Shown here piece by piece: positions 17,080-25,297 of a stretch of 64,000 nucleotides of DNA; position 1 is the first letter of the stretch, and the number at the start of each line of letters is the position of its first letter. The stretch is taken from positions 248,001 through 312,000 of the forward strand of contig NC_015186.1 of NCBI RefSeq assembly GCF_000202835.1, given 5' to 3'. The position numbers and the translations under genes are program-made. This stretch comes from Acidiphilium multivorum AIU301 (GTDB taxonomy: Bacteria; Pseudomonadota; Alphaproteobacteria; Acetobacterales; Acetobacteraceae). Under the pieces are notes generated by a model, which did no database searches, had not been told where the DNA came from, and saw nothing but the letters and a program-made list of their open reading frames with translations.

Positions 17080-17892
17080 ATGACCACCGGAGCCGGCGTG
17101 CGAGCGAAGGGCAGGGGCAGGGGTAGGGGTGTTCTGCTGCCCGCGCTGGCCGCTCTCGCTACGGCACAATGGCCGGTGCTGGTGCATGCGGCATCACCGG
17201 CGGGATTCACCATTGGACTCGAGCCGTCCTATTTCACCGGACGGTTCGGCACCAGGCACACGATTCACATCTACGATCTGCCGCTTTCGATCACCTATCG
17301 CCATCGGAACCTTCGATTACGGATCGAGCTTCCCTACATTGCGGTCACCGGCGCCGGTATCGTTGCCGGGCAATCGATCATCGCCAGCACCGGGTCCGGC
17401 GCGGTGCGCAGCGGGCCCGGCGACATGTGGCTCAAGGCGGAGTACCGGCTTGATCGGGCGCGGGGTGTCCGGCCATCGTTCGAGCCTTATGTGAAGGTCA
17501 AGGTGCCGGTGGCCTCCTATGCCAAGGGGCTCGGCACCGGCCGCTTCGACGAGGAGGCCGGGCTGCGGATGGTCTGGCGGGCGGGTACGCGGGTGTTTCC
17601 CTACCTGCAACTGGGGTACCGCATTGTCGGCCGGTTGCCGGCACTTCACCTGCAGAACGTGGTGACGTTCGAGCCTGGCGTGGCCGTGGCGGTGGCGCCG
17701 CGCCAGTTCCTCAGCGTGATCGTGATCGGCCACACGCCGATCCAGAAGCGGCGGACTGCGGTGGCTTCTGCCATACTGGCATATAACCTGCGGATGAATT
17801 TCCGTTGGGAATTGCAGGTTTATGCGACCCGCGGGCTGACTTCGCAAAGCGCGGCGTTCGGCGCCGGCTTCGGCGTGATGGCGCATTTCTGA
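17080..17892 (+). CDS. Predicted outer-membrane beta-barrel protein (transporter/Phenol_MetA_deg-like)
   Basis: A 270-residue exported protein. It has an Arg-rich N-terminus, a hydrophobic signal segment (VLLPALAALATAQWPVLVHA) with a plausible cleavage after HAA, and alternating amphipathic strands throughout. The stretch YVKVKVPVASYAKGLGTGR resembles the LGTGR strand-turn seen in the MetA-pathway/transporter barrel family, and the chain ends in Phe, the classic barrel-assembly signal. GGGGGGTAGG precedes the ATG. It is divergent from the DUF6502/DUF5666 pair. A second protein of the same look lies at 23838-24680. The cargo is unknown. Confidence 0.65.
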   Translation: MTTGAGVRAKGRGRGRGVLLPALAALATAQWPVLVHAASPAGFTIGLEPSYFTGRFGTRHTIHIYDLPLSITYRHRNLRLRIELPYIAVTGAGIVAGQSIIASTGSGAVRSGPGDMWLKAEYRLDRARGVRPSFEPYVKVKVPVASYAKGLGTGRFDEEAGLRMVWRAGTRVFPYLQLGYRIVGRLPALHLQNVVTFEPGVAVAVAPRQFLSVIVIGHTPIQKRRTAVASAILAYNLRMNFRWELQVYATRGLTSQSAAFGAGFGVMAHF

Positions 17893-17991
17893 CGCGTTTT
17901 CAATAGCTTGTAAAAGTTCATCGAACGAGGGCCGGAGCTGACGCCTGCACTCGGCGCGACTGGCTGCGCACGATCACGCTTGCTTTACTTC

Positions 17992-18020
17992 TTGACCGTG
18001 GAACTTTCTCCCACAATAAT
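17992..18020 (+). promoter_or_regulatory. Sigma-70-type promoter of the glycan operon
   Basis: TTGACC (17992-17997), a 17-base spacer, then AATAAT (18015-18020). A start of transcription near 18027 would give a leader of about 25 bases before the first gene, which has an AAAGGAG ribosome site. This is among the clearest promoter-like pairs in the window. Confidence 0.65.
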
Positions 18021-18051
18021 CCGCGCCGAGGCCGTCAGAAAGGAGCCCGAA

Positions 18052-19476
18052 ATGCGTGACGTTCAGGTTGTCGAACTGGACAATGGTCCGGGAGGCGCAG
18101 GGGCGGTCTGGCGGCAGGGGTGGATGCCGGGGCGTGATCCGCGGGACGCCGAGGCGGGAGACCGGGATCCGGCGCCTTCCGAGCGCCGTCATCAGGGCAA
18201 TGCCCGCAGGGCCAGGCTGCGCCCGCTCATTCCGTGTGCCGGACGGGTCGGGCCGGCGGTGGTTTTCCTGTATTCTCACGACACGTTCGGCCTCGGGCAT
18301 CTGCGGCGGAACCTCGCGATCGCCGAGCGCCTGCTGGAGGCCGGTCAATTCTCGGTCCATCTGCTGACCGGCTCGCCGGTCATCGCCCAGTGGCGGCTGC
18401 CCTCGGGACTGCATGTGCATCCGCTGCCGCCGGTGGTGAAGACCGGCGCGGAAACCTATGCGGCCCGCGAAGCCGGGCATAGTTTCGGTCTGGTCAAGGG
18501 GTATCGCGCCGCGCTGATCCTCACGCTCGCGCTGCGCTACCGGCCGGATATCTTCCTTGTCGACCACGCGCCGGCGGGGATGAACGGGGAAATCCTGCCC
18601 ACGCTCGCGATGATGCGCCGCGACCTGCCGGACACGCGAGTGATGCTCGGGCTGCGCGACATTCTCGACAGTCCGGACACGGTGCGCGCCACCTGGGCCG
18701 AGCAGGAGATCCTGCCGCTGCTCGAGCAGGCGTATGACGACATCCTCGTCTATGGGTCGCGCAAGCTGTTCGACGTCGTCGATGCCTACGGAATCGCGGG
18801 CGAGACGGCTGCGCGGGTGCGCTATTGCGGCCATGTCGTCGCTGCCGATCTGCTGCGGCCGGATGCCGAGGAAGGCACGCCGTGCTGGTCCGCCGCGCGA
18901 GCCGCGGGGCGCAAGGTCGTGCTGGTGACGGCGGGTGGCGGCGGCGACGGGTTCGCGCTGATGGAGGCCTATCTGCACGGCCTGTCGCGAATGGCGCCGG
19001 GAGCCTGCCATTCGGTGATCGTCACCGGTCCCCTGATGTCGGTCGACCAGCGTGCGGCGCTCACCGCCACGGCGGCGGGGCGGGAGGACATCGATCTCGT
19101 CGATTACATCACCGACCCGCTGCCGAGCCTGCGTGCCGCCGATCTCGTGATCGCGATGGCGGGCTACAATACCAGCGTAGAACTGATTGCCGCGCGCAAG
19201 CGGACGATCCTGGTGCCGCGGCCAGCGCCGCGGGCGGAACAACGTCTACGGGCGCATCTGCTGGCCCGTCTCGGCCTTGTGCGCGCCATCGAGCAGGGGC
19301 CGGATCTCGCCGACCGTCTCGCGCGGGAGATTCCGGCCGCCCTCGCCGCGCCGCCGCCTTCGTCCGTCGCCTGGGCGCAACTCGACTTCAACGGCGCCGA
19401 ACGCGTCGCCGCCCATCTTGCAACCGCCATCGAGGCGCGTTCGGCCGCCTCCGGCATTGCCGGGGAGTTTGTCTGA
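18052..19476 (+). CDS. COG4671-type (MurG-like) glycosyltransferase
   Basis: A 474-residue GT-B enzyme of the predicted glycosyltransferase group COG4671, distantly like MurG. The first Rossmann half contains FLYSHDTFGLGHLRRNL, the acceptor-side glycine-rich loop, and the second half contains VLVTAGGGGDGFALME and a donor-site block AMAGYNTSVELIAARKRTIL. About 60 N-terminal residues look disordered and charged. The ATG at 18052 has AAAGGAG six bases upstream; a longer open frame begins before the promoter and is discounted. It is the first gene of an eight-gene run whose members mostly overlap. Donor and acceptor are unknown. Confidence 0.8.
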   Translation: MRDVQVVELDNGPGGAGAVWRQGWMPGRDPRDAEAGDRDPAPSERRHQGNARRARLRPLIPCAGRVGPAVVFLYSHDTFGLGHLRRNLAIAERLLEAGQFSVHLLTGSPVIAQWRLPSGLHVHPLPPVVKTGAETYAAREAGHSFGLVKGYRAALILTLALRYRPDIFLVDHAPAGMNGEILPTLAMMRRDLPDTRVMLGLRDILDSPDTVRATWAEQEILPLLEQAYDDILVYGSRKLFDVVDAYGIAGETAARVRYCGHVVAADLLRPDAEEGTPCWSAARAAGRKVVLVTAGGGGDGFALMEAYLHGLSRMAPGACHSVIVTGPLMSVDQRAALTATAAGREDIDLVDYITDPLPSLRAADLVIAMAGYNTSVELIAARKRTILVPRPAPRAEQRLRAHLLARLGLVRAIEQGPDLADRLAREIPAALAAPPPSSVAWAQLDFNGAERVAAHLATAIEARSAASGIAGEFV

Positions 19477-20840
19477 TGCCTGCCTTTGCCTATCTCGATC
19501 TCGCCGGAGAGCCGGACCTCGCGGATGCGCCGATCGCCTATGTCATGAAGCGTTATCCGCGCCTGACCGAGACCTTCATCCTCAACGAGATCCGCGCGAT
19601 GGAGCGGCTCGGGACGAAGCTGCACATCGTCTCGCTGCTGCCGCCGGAACCACCTCCGCATCATCCGATGGTCGCCGAAGTGGAGGCGCCGCTGCATCCT
19701 GTGCCGGCGGCAAGCGCCCGGGCAGGACGGCGGGAGATTGCCCACGCCCATGCCCGCGCTATCGCTGCCGCGCCGCTGCGCTATCTTGGCGCCGTCGCCC
19801 GTGCCGCGCTGTGGTGCACGCGGTCGCCTACGCCGCTTTCGGTCTGGAAGCAGTTCCTGCGCGGCGGCGTGATCGCGACCTTGTGCCGGACCCACGGCAT
19901 CCGCCATATCCACGCCCATTTCGCCAATGCGCCGGCAGCCTCGGCCTGGTTCGCCAGCATGATGACCGGGCTGCCGTTCAGCTTCACGGCGCATGCCAAG
20001 GATCTCTATCTCACGCCGCCGGAGGTGATCCGCAAGCGCGGCCAGGCCGCGCGCTTCGTGGCCACCTGCACGGGCTACAATGTGCGGTATCTGGCTTCGC
20101 TGCTCGGTGACCAGGCCGACAAGATCCATCTTGTCTATCACGGTATCGATCTCGGCCTGTTCGGCGCCCGCAAGGTGGCCGAGGCGAAGCCGGCGGAAGG
20201 CCGGCTGATTCTCTCGGTGGGCCGGCTCGTGCCCAAGAAGGGCCATGATGACCTGATCGCCGCCTGCGCCCTGCTGCGTGATCGCGGGATTGCGTTCCGC
20301 TGCCGGATCGTCGGCGAGGGGCCGCTGCGGGCGGAACTGCAGGCGCAGATCACGGCGAGCGGGCTGGAGGGTATCGTGACGCTCGACGGCGCGATGACCC
20401 ATGCCGACCTGATCACGCTCTATGGCACCGCCGATGCCTTCGCGCTGGCGCCGCGCATCACCGAGGATGGTGACCGGGACGGGATTCCGAATGTGATTGC
20501 CGAAGCGATGGCGATCGGCGTGCCGGTGGTCTCGACCAGCGTATCGGGGATTCCCGAACTGGTGCGCGACGGCGAGACCGGGCGGCTGGTGCCACCGCGC
20601 GACCCCGCGGCGCTGGCCACGGCGATCGAGGCGACGCTGGCCGATCGCGCGCAGGCGCGGCGCCTGGCGGCGGCAGGTCGGGCGCGGCTCGAGGGCGAGT
20701 TCGACCTGTGGAAGACGACGCGCCGGCTGCACGCGCTCTTCGGCTGCGCCGAGTGCGAGGAGGCGCCGCCGAAGGGCGGTTCGCGGTTCCGCGCCGAGGG
20801 TCTGGCGGCGCAGCCCTCCCTGGCGGAGGTCGCGCCATGA
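19476..20840 (+). CDS. GT4-family glycosyltransferase
   Basis: A 454-residue retaining GT-B glycosyltransferase of family 4. The N-terminal half starts AYVMKRYPRLTETFILNEI, typical of colanic-acid WcaL-like enzymes. The C-terminal donor domain has SVGRLVPKKGHDDLI and a donor-binding region reading EDGDRDGIPNVIAEAMAIG, with the E-x7-E pattern. It starts in a TGATG overlap with the previous gene and ends in an ATGA overlap with the next. The last 30 residues (Gly/Arg/Ala-rich) look like an unstructured extension. The likely role is adding a sugar to a lipid-linked or surface glycan. Confidence 0.88.
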   Translation: MPAFAYLDLAGEPDLADAPIAYVMKRYPRLTETFILNEIRAMERLGTKLHIVSLLPPEPPPHHPMVAEVEAPLHPVPAASARAGRREIAHAHARAIAAAPLRYLGAVARAALWCTRSPTPLSVWKQFLRGGVIATLCRTHGIRHIHAHFANAPAASAWFASMMTGLPFSFTAHAKDLYLTPPEVIRKRGQAARFVATCTGYNVRYLASLLGDQADKIHLVYHGIDLGLFGARKVAEAKPAEGRLILSVGRLVPKKGHDDLIAACALLRDRGIAFRCRIVGEGPLRAELQAQITASGLEGIVTLDGAMTHADLITLYGTADAFALAPRITEDGDRDGIPNVIAEAMAIGVPVVSTSVSGIPELVRDGETGRLVPPRDPAALATAIEATLADRAQARRLAAAGRARLEGEFDLWKTTRRLHALFGCAECEEAPPKGGSRFRAEGLAAQPSLAEVAP

Positions 20841-22036
20841 AGATCCTGTATCTCAATCTCGACCGCGGCATTCCGGTCGAGGGTGACAAGGGTGCTTCGG
20901 TGCATGTGCGCGAATTCGTCACGGCCGCGGCGGCGCTCGGCCATGAGGTGACGCTCGCCTGCACTACGCGCGGCGCTGGCAACCCGCCGCCGCCGGCGCG
21001 GATCCTGCAATTCGGCGCGCCGCCGACCGACATGTCGATCGGCAACGAGATCGAGCGGCGCGAGCGTGTGCGTCTCGATCATGACGGGTTGGTCGCGGAC
21101 CGGATCTGCTCGACGCTTGCCCGCCTCGGCATCGAGCCGGATCTGGTCTACGAGCGGCACGCGCTGTTCCATCGCGCTGGCGTTTCCATCGCTGCGCGGC
21201 TCGGCGTGCCGCGGATTCTCGAGGTCAATGCGCCGCTGGTCGAGGAGCAGCGGCGATTCCGTGGCCTGTATCTCGTCGATGAGGCGCTGGAGGCCGAGGA
21301 AGCCTCGTATCGCGGGGCGGATGCAATCATCGCCGTCTCGCGGCAGGTGGCGGCGCACGTCGCCGGCGTGATCGGCCGGACGGATCGCATTCATGTCGTG
21401 CCGAACGGTGTCGATCTGGCGCGGTTCGCCAATGTTGATGCCATCGGGGCGGTGATCCGTGCCCGGCTCGGGCTCGCCGGCCGGCGGATTGCCGGCTTCA
21501 TCGGCAGTTTCAAGACTTGGCATGGCGTGCCGTTCCTGATTGAGGCGATTGCGGCCGCTGCGGCGTGGCATCCTGACCTGCACCTTCTTGCGGTCGGTGA
21601 CGGGCCGGAGCGCGACGCCGTGGCGGCACTTGTGGCGAAACTCAGCCTCGCCGACCGGGTGACGCTGCCGGGACGCATCCCGCATGGCGAGATTCCAGGC
21701 TGGCTCGGGGCGATGGACTTCACCGTTGCCCCCTATCTGCCGCAGCCGGATTTCTATTTCTCGCCGCTGAAGATTTTTGAGTCGCTGGCGGCCGGGCGCG
21801 CGGTGGTTGCGCCGGAGATCGGCGAGATCGACGGCATCGTCGCCCATGGCGAAACAGGGCTGCTCTATCCGGCCGGCGATGGTATTGCGCTGCAGGCGGC
21901 GCTGTCGCGCCTGCTTGCCGATCAGGCCGCCTGCCAGACGATGGGTTGGCGTGGCCGGCAACGGTTGGCCGGGCGCGACTGGCGTGACGTGGTGCGGCTC
22001 TGCCTCGCCCTCGCACCGGTCCGGCTGCCCGCATGA
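20837..22036 (+). CDS. GT4-family glycosyltransferase
   Basis: A second 399-residue GT4 enzyme. It begins MKILYLNLDRGIPVEGDKGA, a lysine-containing loop usual for the acceptor side, and has FIGSFKTWHGVPFLIEA at the start of the donor domain. The nucleotide-sugar site includes FYFSPLKIFESLAAGRAVV, where Pro-x-Lys-x-x-Glu replaces the E-x7-E version, as in many GT4 enzymes. It overlaps the previous gene by ATGA and the ABC exporter gene by four bases, so expression is presumably coupled. Its different donor motif suggests a different sugar from its neighbour. Confidence 0.88.
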   Translation: MKILYLNLDRGIPVEGDKGASVHVREFVTAAAALGHEVTLACTTRGAGNPPPPARILQFGAPPTDMSIGNEIERRERVRLDHDGLVADRICSTLARLGIEPDLVYERHALFHRAGVSIAARLGVPRILEVNAPLVEEQRRFRGLYLVDEALEAEEASYRGADAIIAVSRQVAAHVAGVIGRTDRIHVVPNGVDLARFANVDAIGAVIRARLGLAGRRIAGFIGSFKTWHGVPFLIEAIAAAAAWHPDLHLLAVGDGPERDAVAALVAKLSLADRVTLPGRIPHGEIPGWLGAMDFTVAPYLPQPDFYFSPLKIFESLAAGRAVVAPEIGEIDGIVAHGETGLLYPAGDGIALQAALSRLLADQAACQTMGWRGRQRLAGRDWRDVVRLCLALAPVRLPA

Positions 22037-23841
22037 CCGGGCCGGGCGGCGCCTGGCTCCGCGCCTATCTCCGCTCGGAATGGCGGGCCCTTTCGGCGGG
22101 TGCCTCGGTGATGGCGGCGCGGGCCGGCATTTTGCTGATGCTGCCCTGGCCGCTGAAATTCATCATCGACAACGTGATCTTCCAGCGCCGGCTCGCGCCC
22201 TGGCTGCACGGGGTGCTGCCCGATCCGCTCACCCAGCGGATGGCGCTGCTCGACACGCTCGGCCTTGCCATGCTCGGGCTCGGCATCGCCGACGCGCTGC
22301 TGGTCTATCTCGGCAACCGGCTGTTTCTCGATGCCGGGCAGCGGATCGTCTTCGCCATCCGCGCCGACCTGTTCGCGCATCTGCAACGCCTGTCGCTCGC
22401 CTTTCACCGCCGCCAGCGCGCCGGCGAGCTGATGGCGCGGCTGACCGGCGATGTGCGGCAATTGCAGGATTTCATCGTCGCGGTGGGGATCGACCTGCTG
22501 CCGCACGGGCTGACCATTCTCGGCATGGCGACGGTCATGCTGCTGATCGACTGGCGGTATGCGCTGATCGCGCTGTCGGTGGCACCGCTGCTGTTCTGGA
22601 TCGCGCGGGTTTATGCGGGGCGGCTGCGCCACGCGCTGCGCCAGGTGCGACGGCACGAGACGACGCTGAGCGGGGTGATGCAGGAAATCCTCGGCAGCGT
22701 GCAGGTGGTGCAGGCCTTCGGCCGCGAACCGCACGAGGACGGGCGGTTCGGCGCCCATGCCGGCCGCAGCCTCGAAGCCGGGCTGCACGCCAGTGCGGTG
22801 CAGGCGCAGTTCAGCCCGGTGATGAACCTCGCCATCGCGGTCGCGACCGGAGCGATCGCCTGGTATGGCGCGGCGACGGTGATTCGCGGCACGCTGACGC
22901 CGGGGGAATTGCTGATCTTCCTCGCCTATCTGCGCGGCATCGCCACCCCGGCGCGGCAGCTCGCCAAGACCGGGCGGGTGTTCGGCCGGGCGTCCGTCGC
23001 GATCGAGCGGATCGGCGAATACCGGGCCGAGCGGTCGAGTGTTGCGGAGGCGCCGGAGGCGCTGCCCTTCGCCGGGCGGGCGTCGCGGATCGAATTCCGC
23101 GAGGTCGGCTTCGGCTACCGCGACGATCACGAGGTGCTGCACGGCGTTTCCTTCGCGCTGGAGGCCGGGCGCACCATCGCACTGGTGGGCGCGACCGGCT
23201 CGGGCAAGAGCACGATCGCGAGCCTGATCCCGCGCTTCTACGACGCGACATCCGGTGCCGTGCTGCTCGACGGGCAGGATATTCGCGGGTTGCGCCTCGC
23301 GGATCTGCGCCGACAGGTGGCCCTCGTGCTGCAGGACCCGGTGCTGTTCCAGGCGAGTGTGTGGGAGAACATCGCCTATGGGCGCGAGGGCGCGGGGCGG
23401 GACGAGGCGATCGCGGCGGCGCGTGCGGTCGGGATCGATGCGATGGTCGAGGGCCTGCCCGATGGGTTCGACACCATGGTCGCCGAGCGCGGGCAGAGCC
23501 TGTCCGGCGGGCAGCGGCAGTGCATCGCCATCGCCCGCGCCATGCTGTGCGACGCGCCGATCGTCATTCTCGACGAGCCGAGCAGCAGCCTCGATGCCGG
23601 CACCGAGCGGCGGGTGATGGCGGCGCTCGACCGGCTGGCGGCGAACCGCGCCGCCCTGGTGATCGCGCACCGGCTCTCCACCGTGCGCGCCGCCGACGAA
23701 ATCCTGGTGCTCGACGATGGCCGCATCGTCCAGCGCGGCACGCATGAGGCGCTGCTGGCCGAGGGCGGCCGATATAAAGCGCTCTGGCAGGCGCTGCGCG
23801 ACGATTCTCCTTCTCCCCAACTTCGCCTGGTGGCTCAATGA
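22033..23841 (+). CDS. MsbA-like ABC exporter (fused permease and ATPase)
   Basis: A 602-residue half-transporter that works as a homodimer in the inner membrane. The N-terminal 320 residues hold six predicted helices of the type I exporter fold, with PWPLKFIIDNVIF after the first. The ATPase half has Walker A GATGSGKST at 386-394, signature LSGGQRQ near 495, Walker B VILDEP shortly after, and the H-loop AHRLST. It overlaps the glycosyltransferase gene before it and the barrel gene after it by four bases. The context suggests flipping a lipid-linked glycan made by the neighbouring transferases. Confidence 0.9.
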   Translation: MTGPGGAWLRAYLRSEWRALSAGASVMAARAGILLMLPWPLKFIIDNVIFQRRLAPWLHGVLPDPLTQRMALLDTLGLAMLGLGIADALLVYLGNRLFLDAGQRIVFAIRADLFAHLQRLSLAFHRRQRAGELMARLTGDVRQLQDFIVAVGIDLLPHGLTILGMATVMLLIDWRYALIALSVAPLLFWIARVYAGRLRHALRQVRRHETTLSGVMQEILGSVQVVQAFGREPHEDGRFGAHAGRSLEAGLHASAVQAQFSPVMNLAIAVATGAIAWYGAATVIRGTLTPGELLIFLAYLRGIATPARQLAKTGRVFGRASVAIERIGEYRAERSSVAEAPEALPFAGRASRIEFREVGFGYRDDHEVLHGVSFALEAGRTIALVGATGSGKSTIASLIPRFYDATSGAVLLDGQDIRGLRLADLRRQVALVLQDPVLFQASVWENIAYGREGAGRDEAIAAARAVGIDAMVEGLPDGFDTMVAERGQSLSGGQRQCIAIARAMLCDAPIVILDEPSSSLDAGTERRVMAALDRLAANRAALVIAHRLSTVRAADEILVLDDGRIVQRGTHEALLAEGGRYKALWQALRDDSPSPQLRLVAQ

Positions 23842-24680
23842 CCCGTTTCGTTCCCGCTGTTCCACGTCTGCTCGCGGGCATCGTCGCCGGTGCCGCTCTT
23901 GCCGTGCCGCTGCGCGCCGCTCGCGCCGATCCATGGATTCCGGCGGCGGGGGATGGCGTCGTCAAGCCGATGGTGCGGCTGTTTCACGGCAACCAGGCGT
24001 TTCCCGCCGGCGGCTTCACCACCAATGCGCTGCGCGGGTCGAGCGAGAGTTCGAAGCAGTATCGCGTCACCGGGGTACAGGGGATCGGGCATGATCTGTC
24101 GATCGAATACGATCTGCGCGGCGGCCGGGTGCGCAGCTTCGCCGACCGCCATCATATCCCGACGGCGAGCGTTTCGTCCGGCCTGCAGGACGAGGAAATC
24201 GGCCTGAATTACGGGCTGATCCAGACGGCGCGTTTCGCGGACTCCATCACGCTGAATGTCATCGTCCCGGCGGGGCGGACAAAGCCTTCGCCCGCGCTCG
24301 GCACCGGGCGATGGTCGGTGGAGCCGGATTTCCAGGCCGGGATCTCGCGGCCCTGGGGCAGCCTGACGATGGTCGCGGGGGCGCGCATGTTCCTCGATGG
24401 GGCGGCGACTCAGCTGCGCGCGACGATCGATCTCTCGCTCCATCTCACCCGCCGGCTCGCGTTCACCGGCGAGGTGTTCGCGGTGAAGACGATCCGGCAG
24501 AGCGGCACGATTCCGCCCGGCGCGCAGGGCGAGATCTACAATCTGGTGCGGCCGGCGGTCGGCCTGACCTGGCGGCTGACCAAGGCGGTCCGGCCGTTCC
24601 TGCTCTACGAGGTGAACGTGGCGGGCGAGGGGATTCATGCCGGCAGCCGGGTGGAGCTGGGCGTTGCGGTGCATTACTGA
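23838..24680 (+). CDS. Predicted outer-membrane beta-barrel protein
   Basis: A 280-residue protein with an N-terminal signal segment (LLAGIVAGAALAVPLRAARA) and alternating amphipathic strands to the last residue, Tyr. The strand-turn NVIVPAGRTKPSPALGTGRW parallels VKVPVASYAKGLGTGR of the barrel at 17080, so both may belong to the same MetA/transporter-like barrel family. It is embedded in the glycan operon directly after the ABC exporter with an ATGA overlap, so it may be the outer-membrane component of the same export route. This is inference from position; it has no known polysaccharide-export domain. Confidence 0.65.
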   Translation: MTRFVPAVPRLLAGIVAGAALAVPLRAARADPWIPAAGDGVVKPMVRLFHGNQAFPAGGFTTNALRGSSESSKQYRVTGVQGIGHDLSIEYDLRGGRVRSFADRHHIPTASVSSGLQDEEIGLNYGLIQTARFADSITLNVIVPAGRTKPSPALGTGRWSVEPDFQAGISRPWGSLTMVAGARMFLDGAATQLRATIDLSLHLTRRLAFTGEVFAVKTIRQSGTIPPGAQGEIYNLVRPAVGLTWRLTKAVRPFLLYEVNVAGEGIHAGSRVELGVAVHY

Positions 24681-25293
24681 CCCGCGCGCCGGCGGCCGGG
24701 CGCTGCTGCTCGCACGGCATGGACGGACGGCGTGGACCGGCGAAGGCCGTTATCAGGGGCGCAGCGACCAGCCGCTCTCCCCCGAGGGCTGGGCGGACGC
24801 CGCTGTGCTTGCCGCCGCGCTGGGCGACGAGCCGCTCGCTTCGATCTATTCCAGCCCGCTGCTGCGGGCGCGGCAGACGGCCGGCTGCATCGCCGCGCGG
24901 CGTGGCGACGTCGCGGTGATCGTCGATGACCGGCTGGCCGAGATCGCGTTCGGCGACTGGGAGGGACGCACCCAGGCCGAAATCCGTGCTGCGACACCCG
25001 AGGCGCTGCGGCGCTGGAAGCGCGATCCCGGCGGGATGCGCTTTCCCGGCGGCGAGACGCTGGCCGAGGCGCGGGCGCGGCTGCATGGATTTCTCGCCGA
25101 TCTGCCGGATCAGGGCGGGGCCGTTCTGGCCGTCACCCATGCCGGGATGATCCGCCTCGCCTGTCTCGACGCCGAAGGGCGCGGCGATGACGGGTTTCGC
25201 GGCATCAGGATCGCACCGGGCGCGGTGCGGCGCTTCTCCCTTGGCGGCGCGGCTGTCGCGGCGCCGCCTTTCCATCATGAAACCGTGGAGTGA
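24637..25293 (+). CDS. Histidine phosphatase family protein (phosphoglycerate-mutase-like)
   Basis: A 200-218-residue phosphatase of the histidine (RHG) superfamily. The phospho-acceptor motif LLLARHGRTAW is near the N-terminus, the Glu-containing block AEIAFGDWEGRTQAEI is in the middle, and the second active-site histidine lies in LAVTHAGMIRLA. The profile is close to alpha-ribazole phosphatase (CobC) and sugar-phosphate phosphatases. The start is uncertain: the ATG at 24637 overlaps the barrel gene by 44 bases, while a TTG at 24664 would overlap by 17. It precedes the UDP-glucose dehydrogenase gene by four bases, so a role in sugar-phosphate metabolism of the glycan operon is reasonable but unproven. 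Confidence 0.78.
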   Translation: MPAAGWSWALRCITDPRAGGRALLLARHGRTAWTGEGRYQGRSDQPLSPEGWADAAVLAAALGDEPLASIYSSPLLRARQTAGCIAARRGDVAVIVDDRLAEIAFGDWEGRTQAEIRAATPEALRRWKRDPGGMRFPGGETLAEARARLHGFLADLPDQGGAVLAVTHAGMIRLACLDAEGRGDDGFRGIRIAPGAVRRFSLGGAAVAAPPFHHETVE

Positions 25294-25297
25294 ACCG

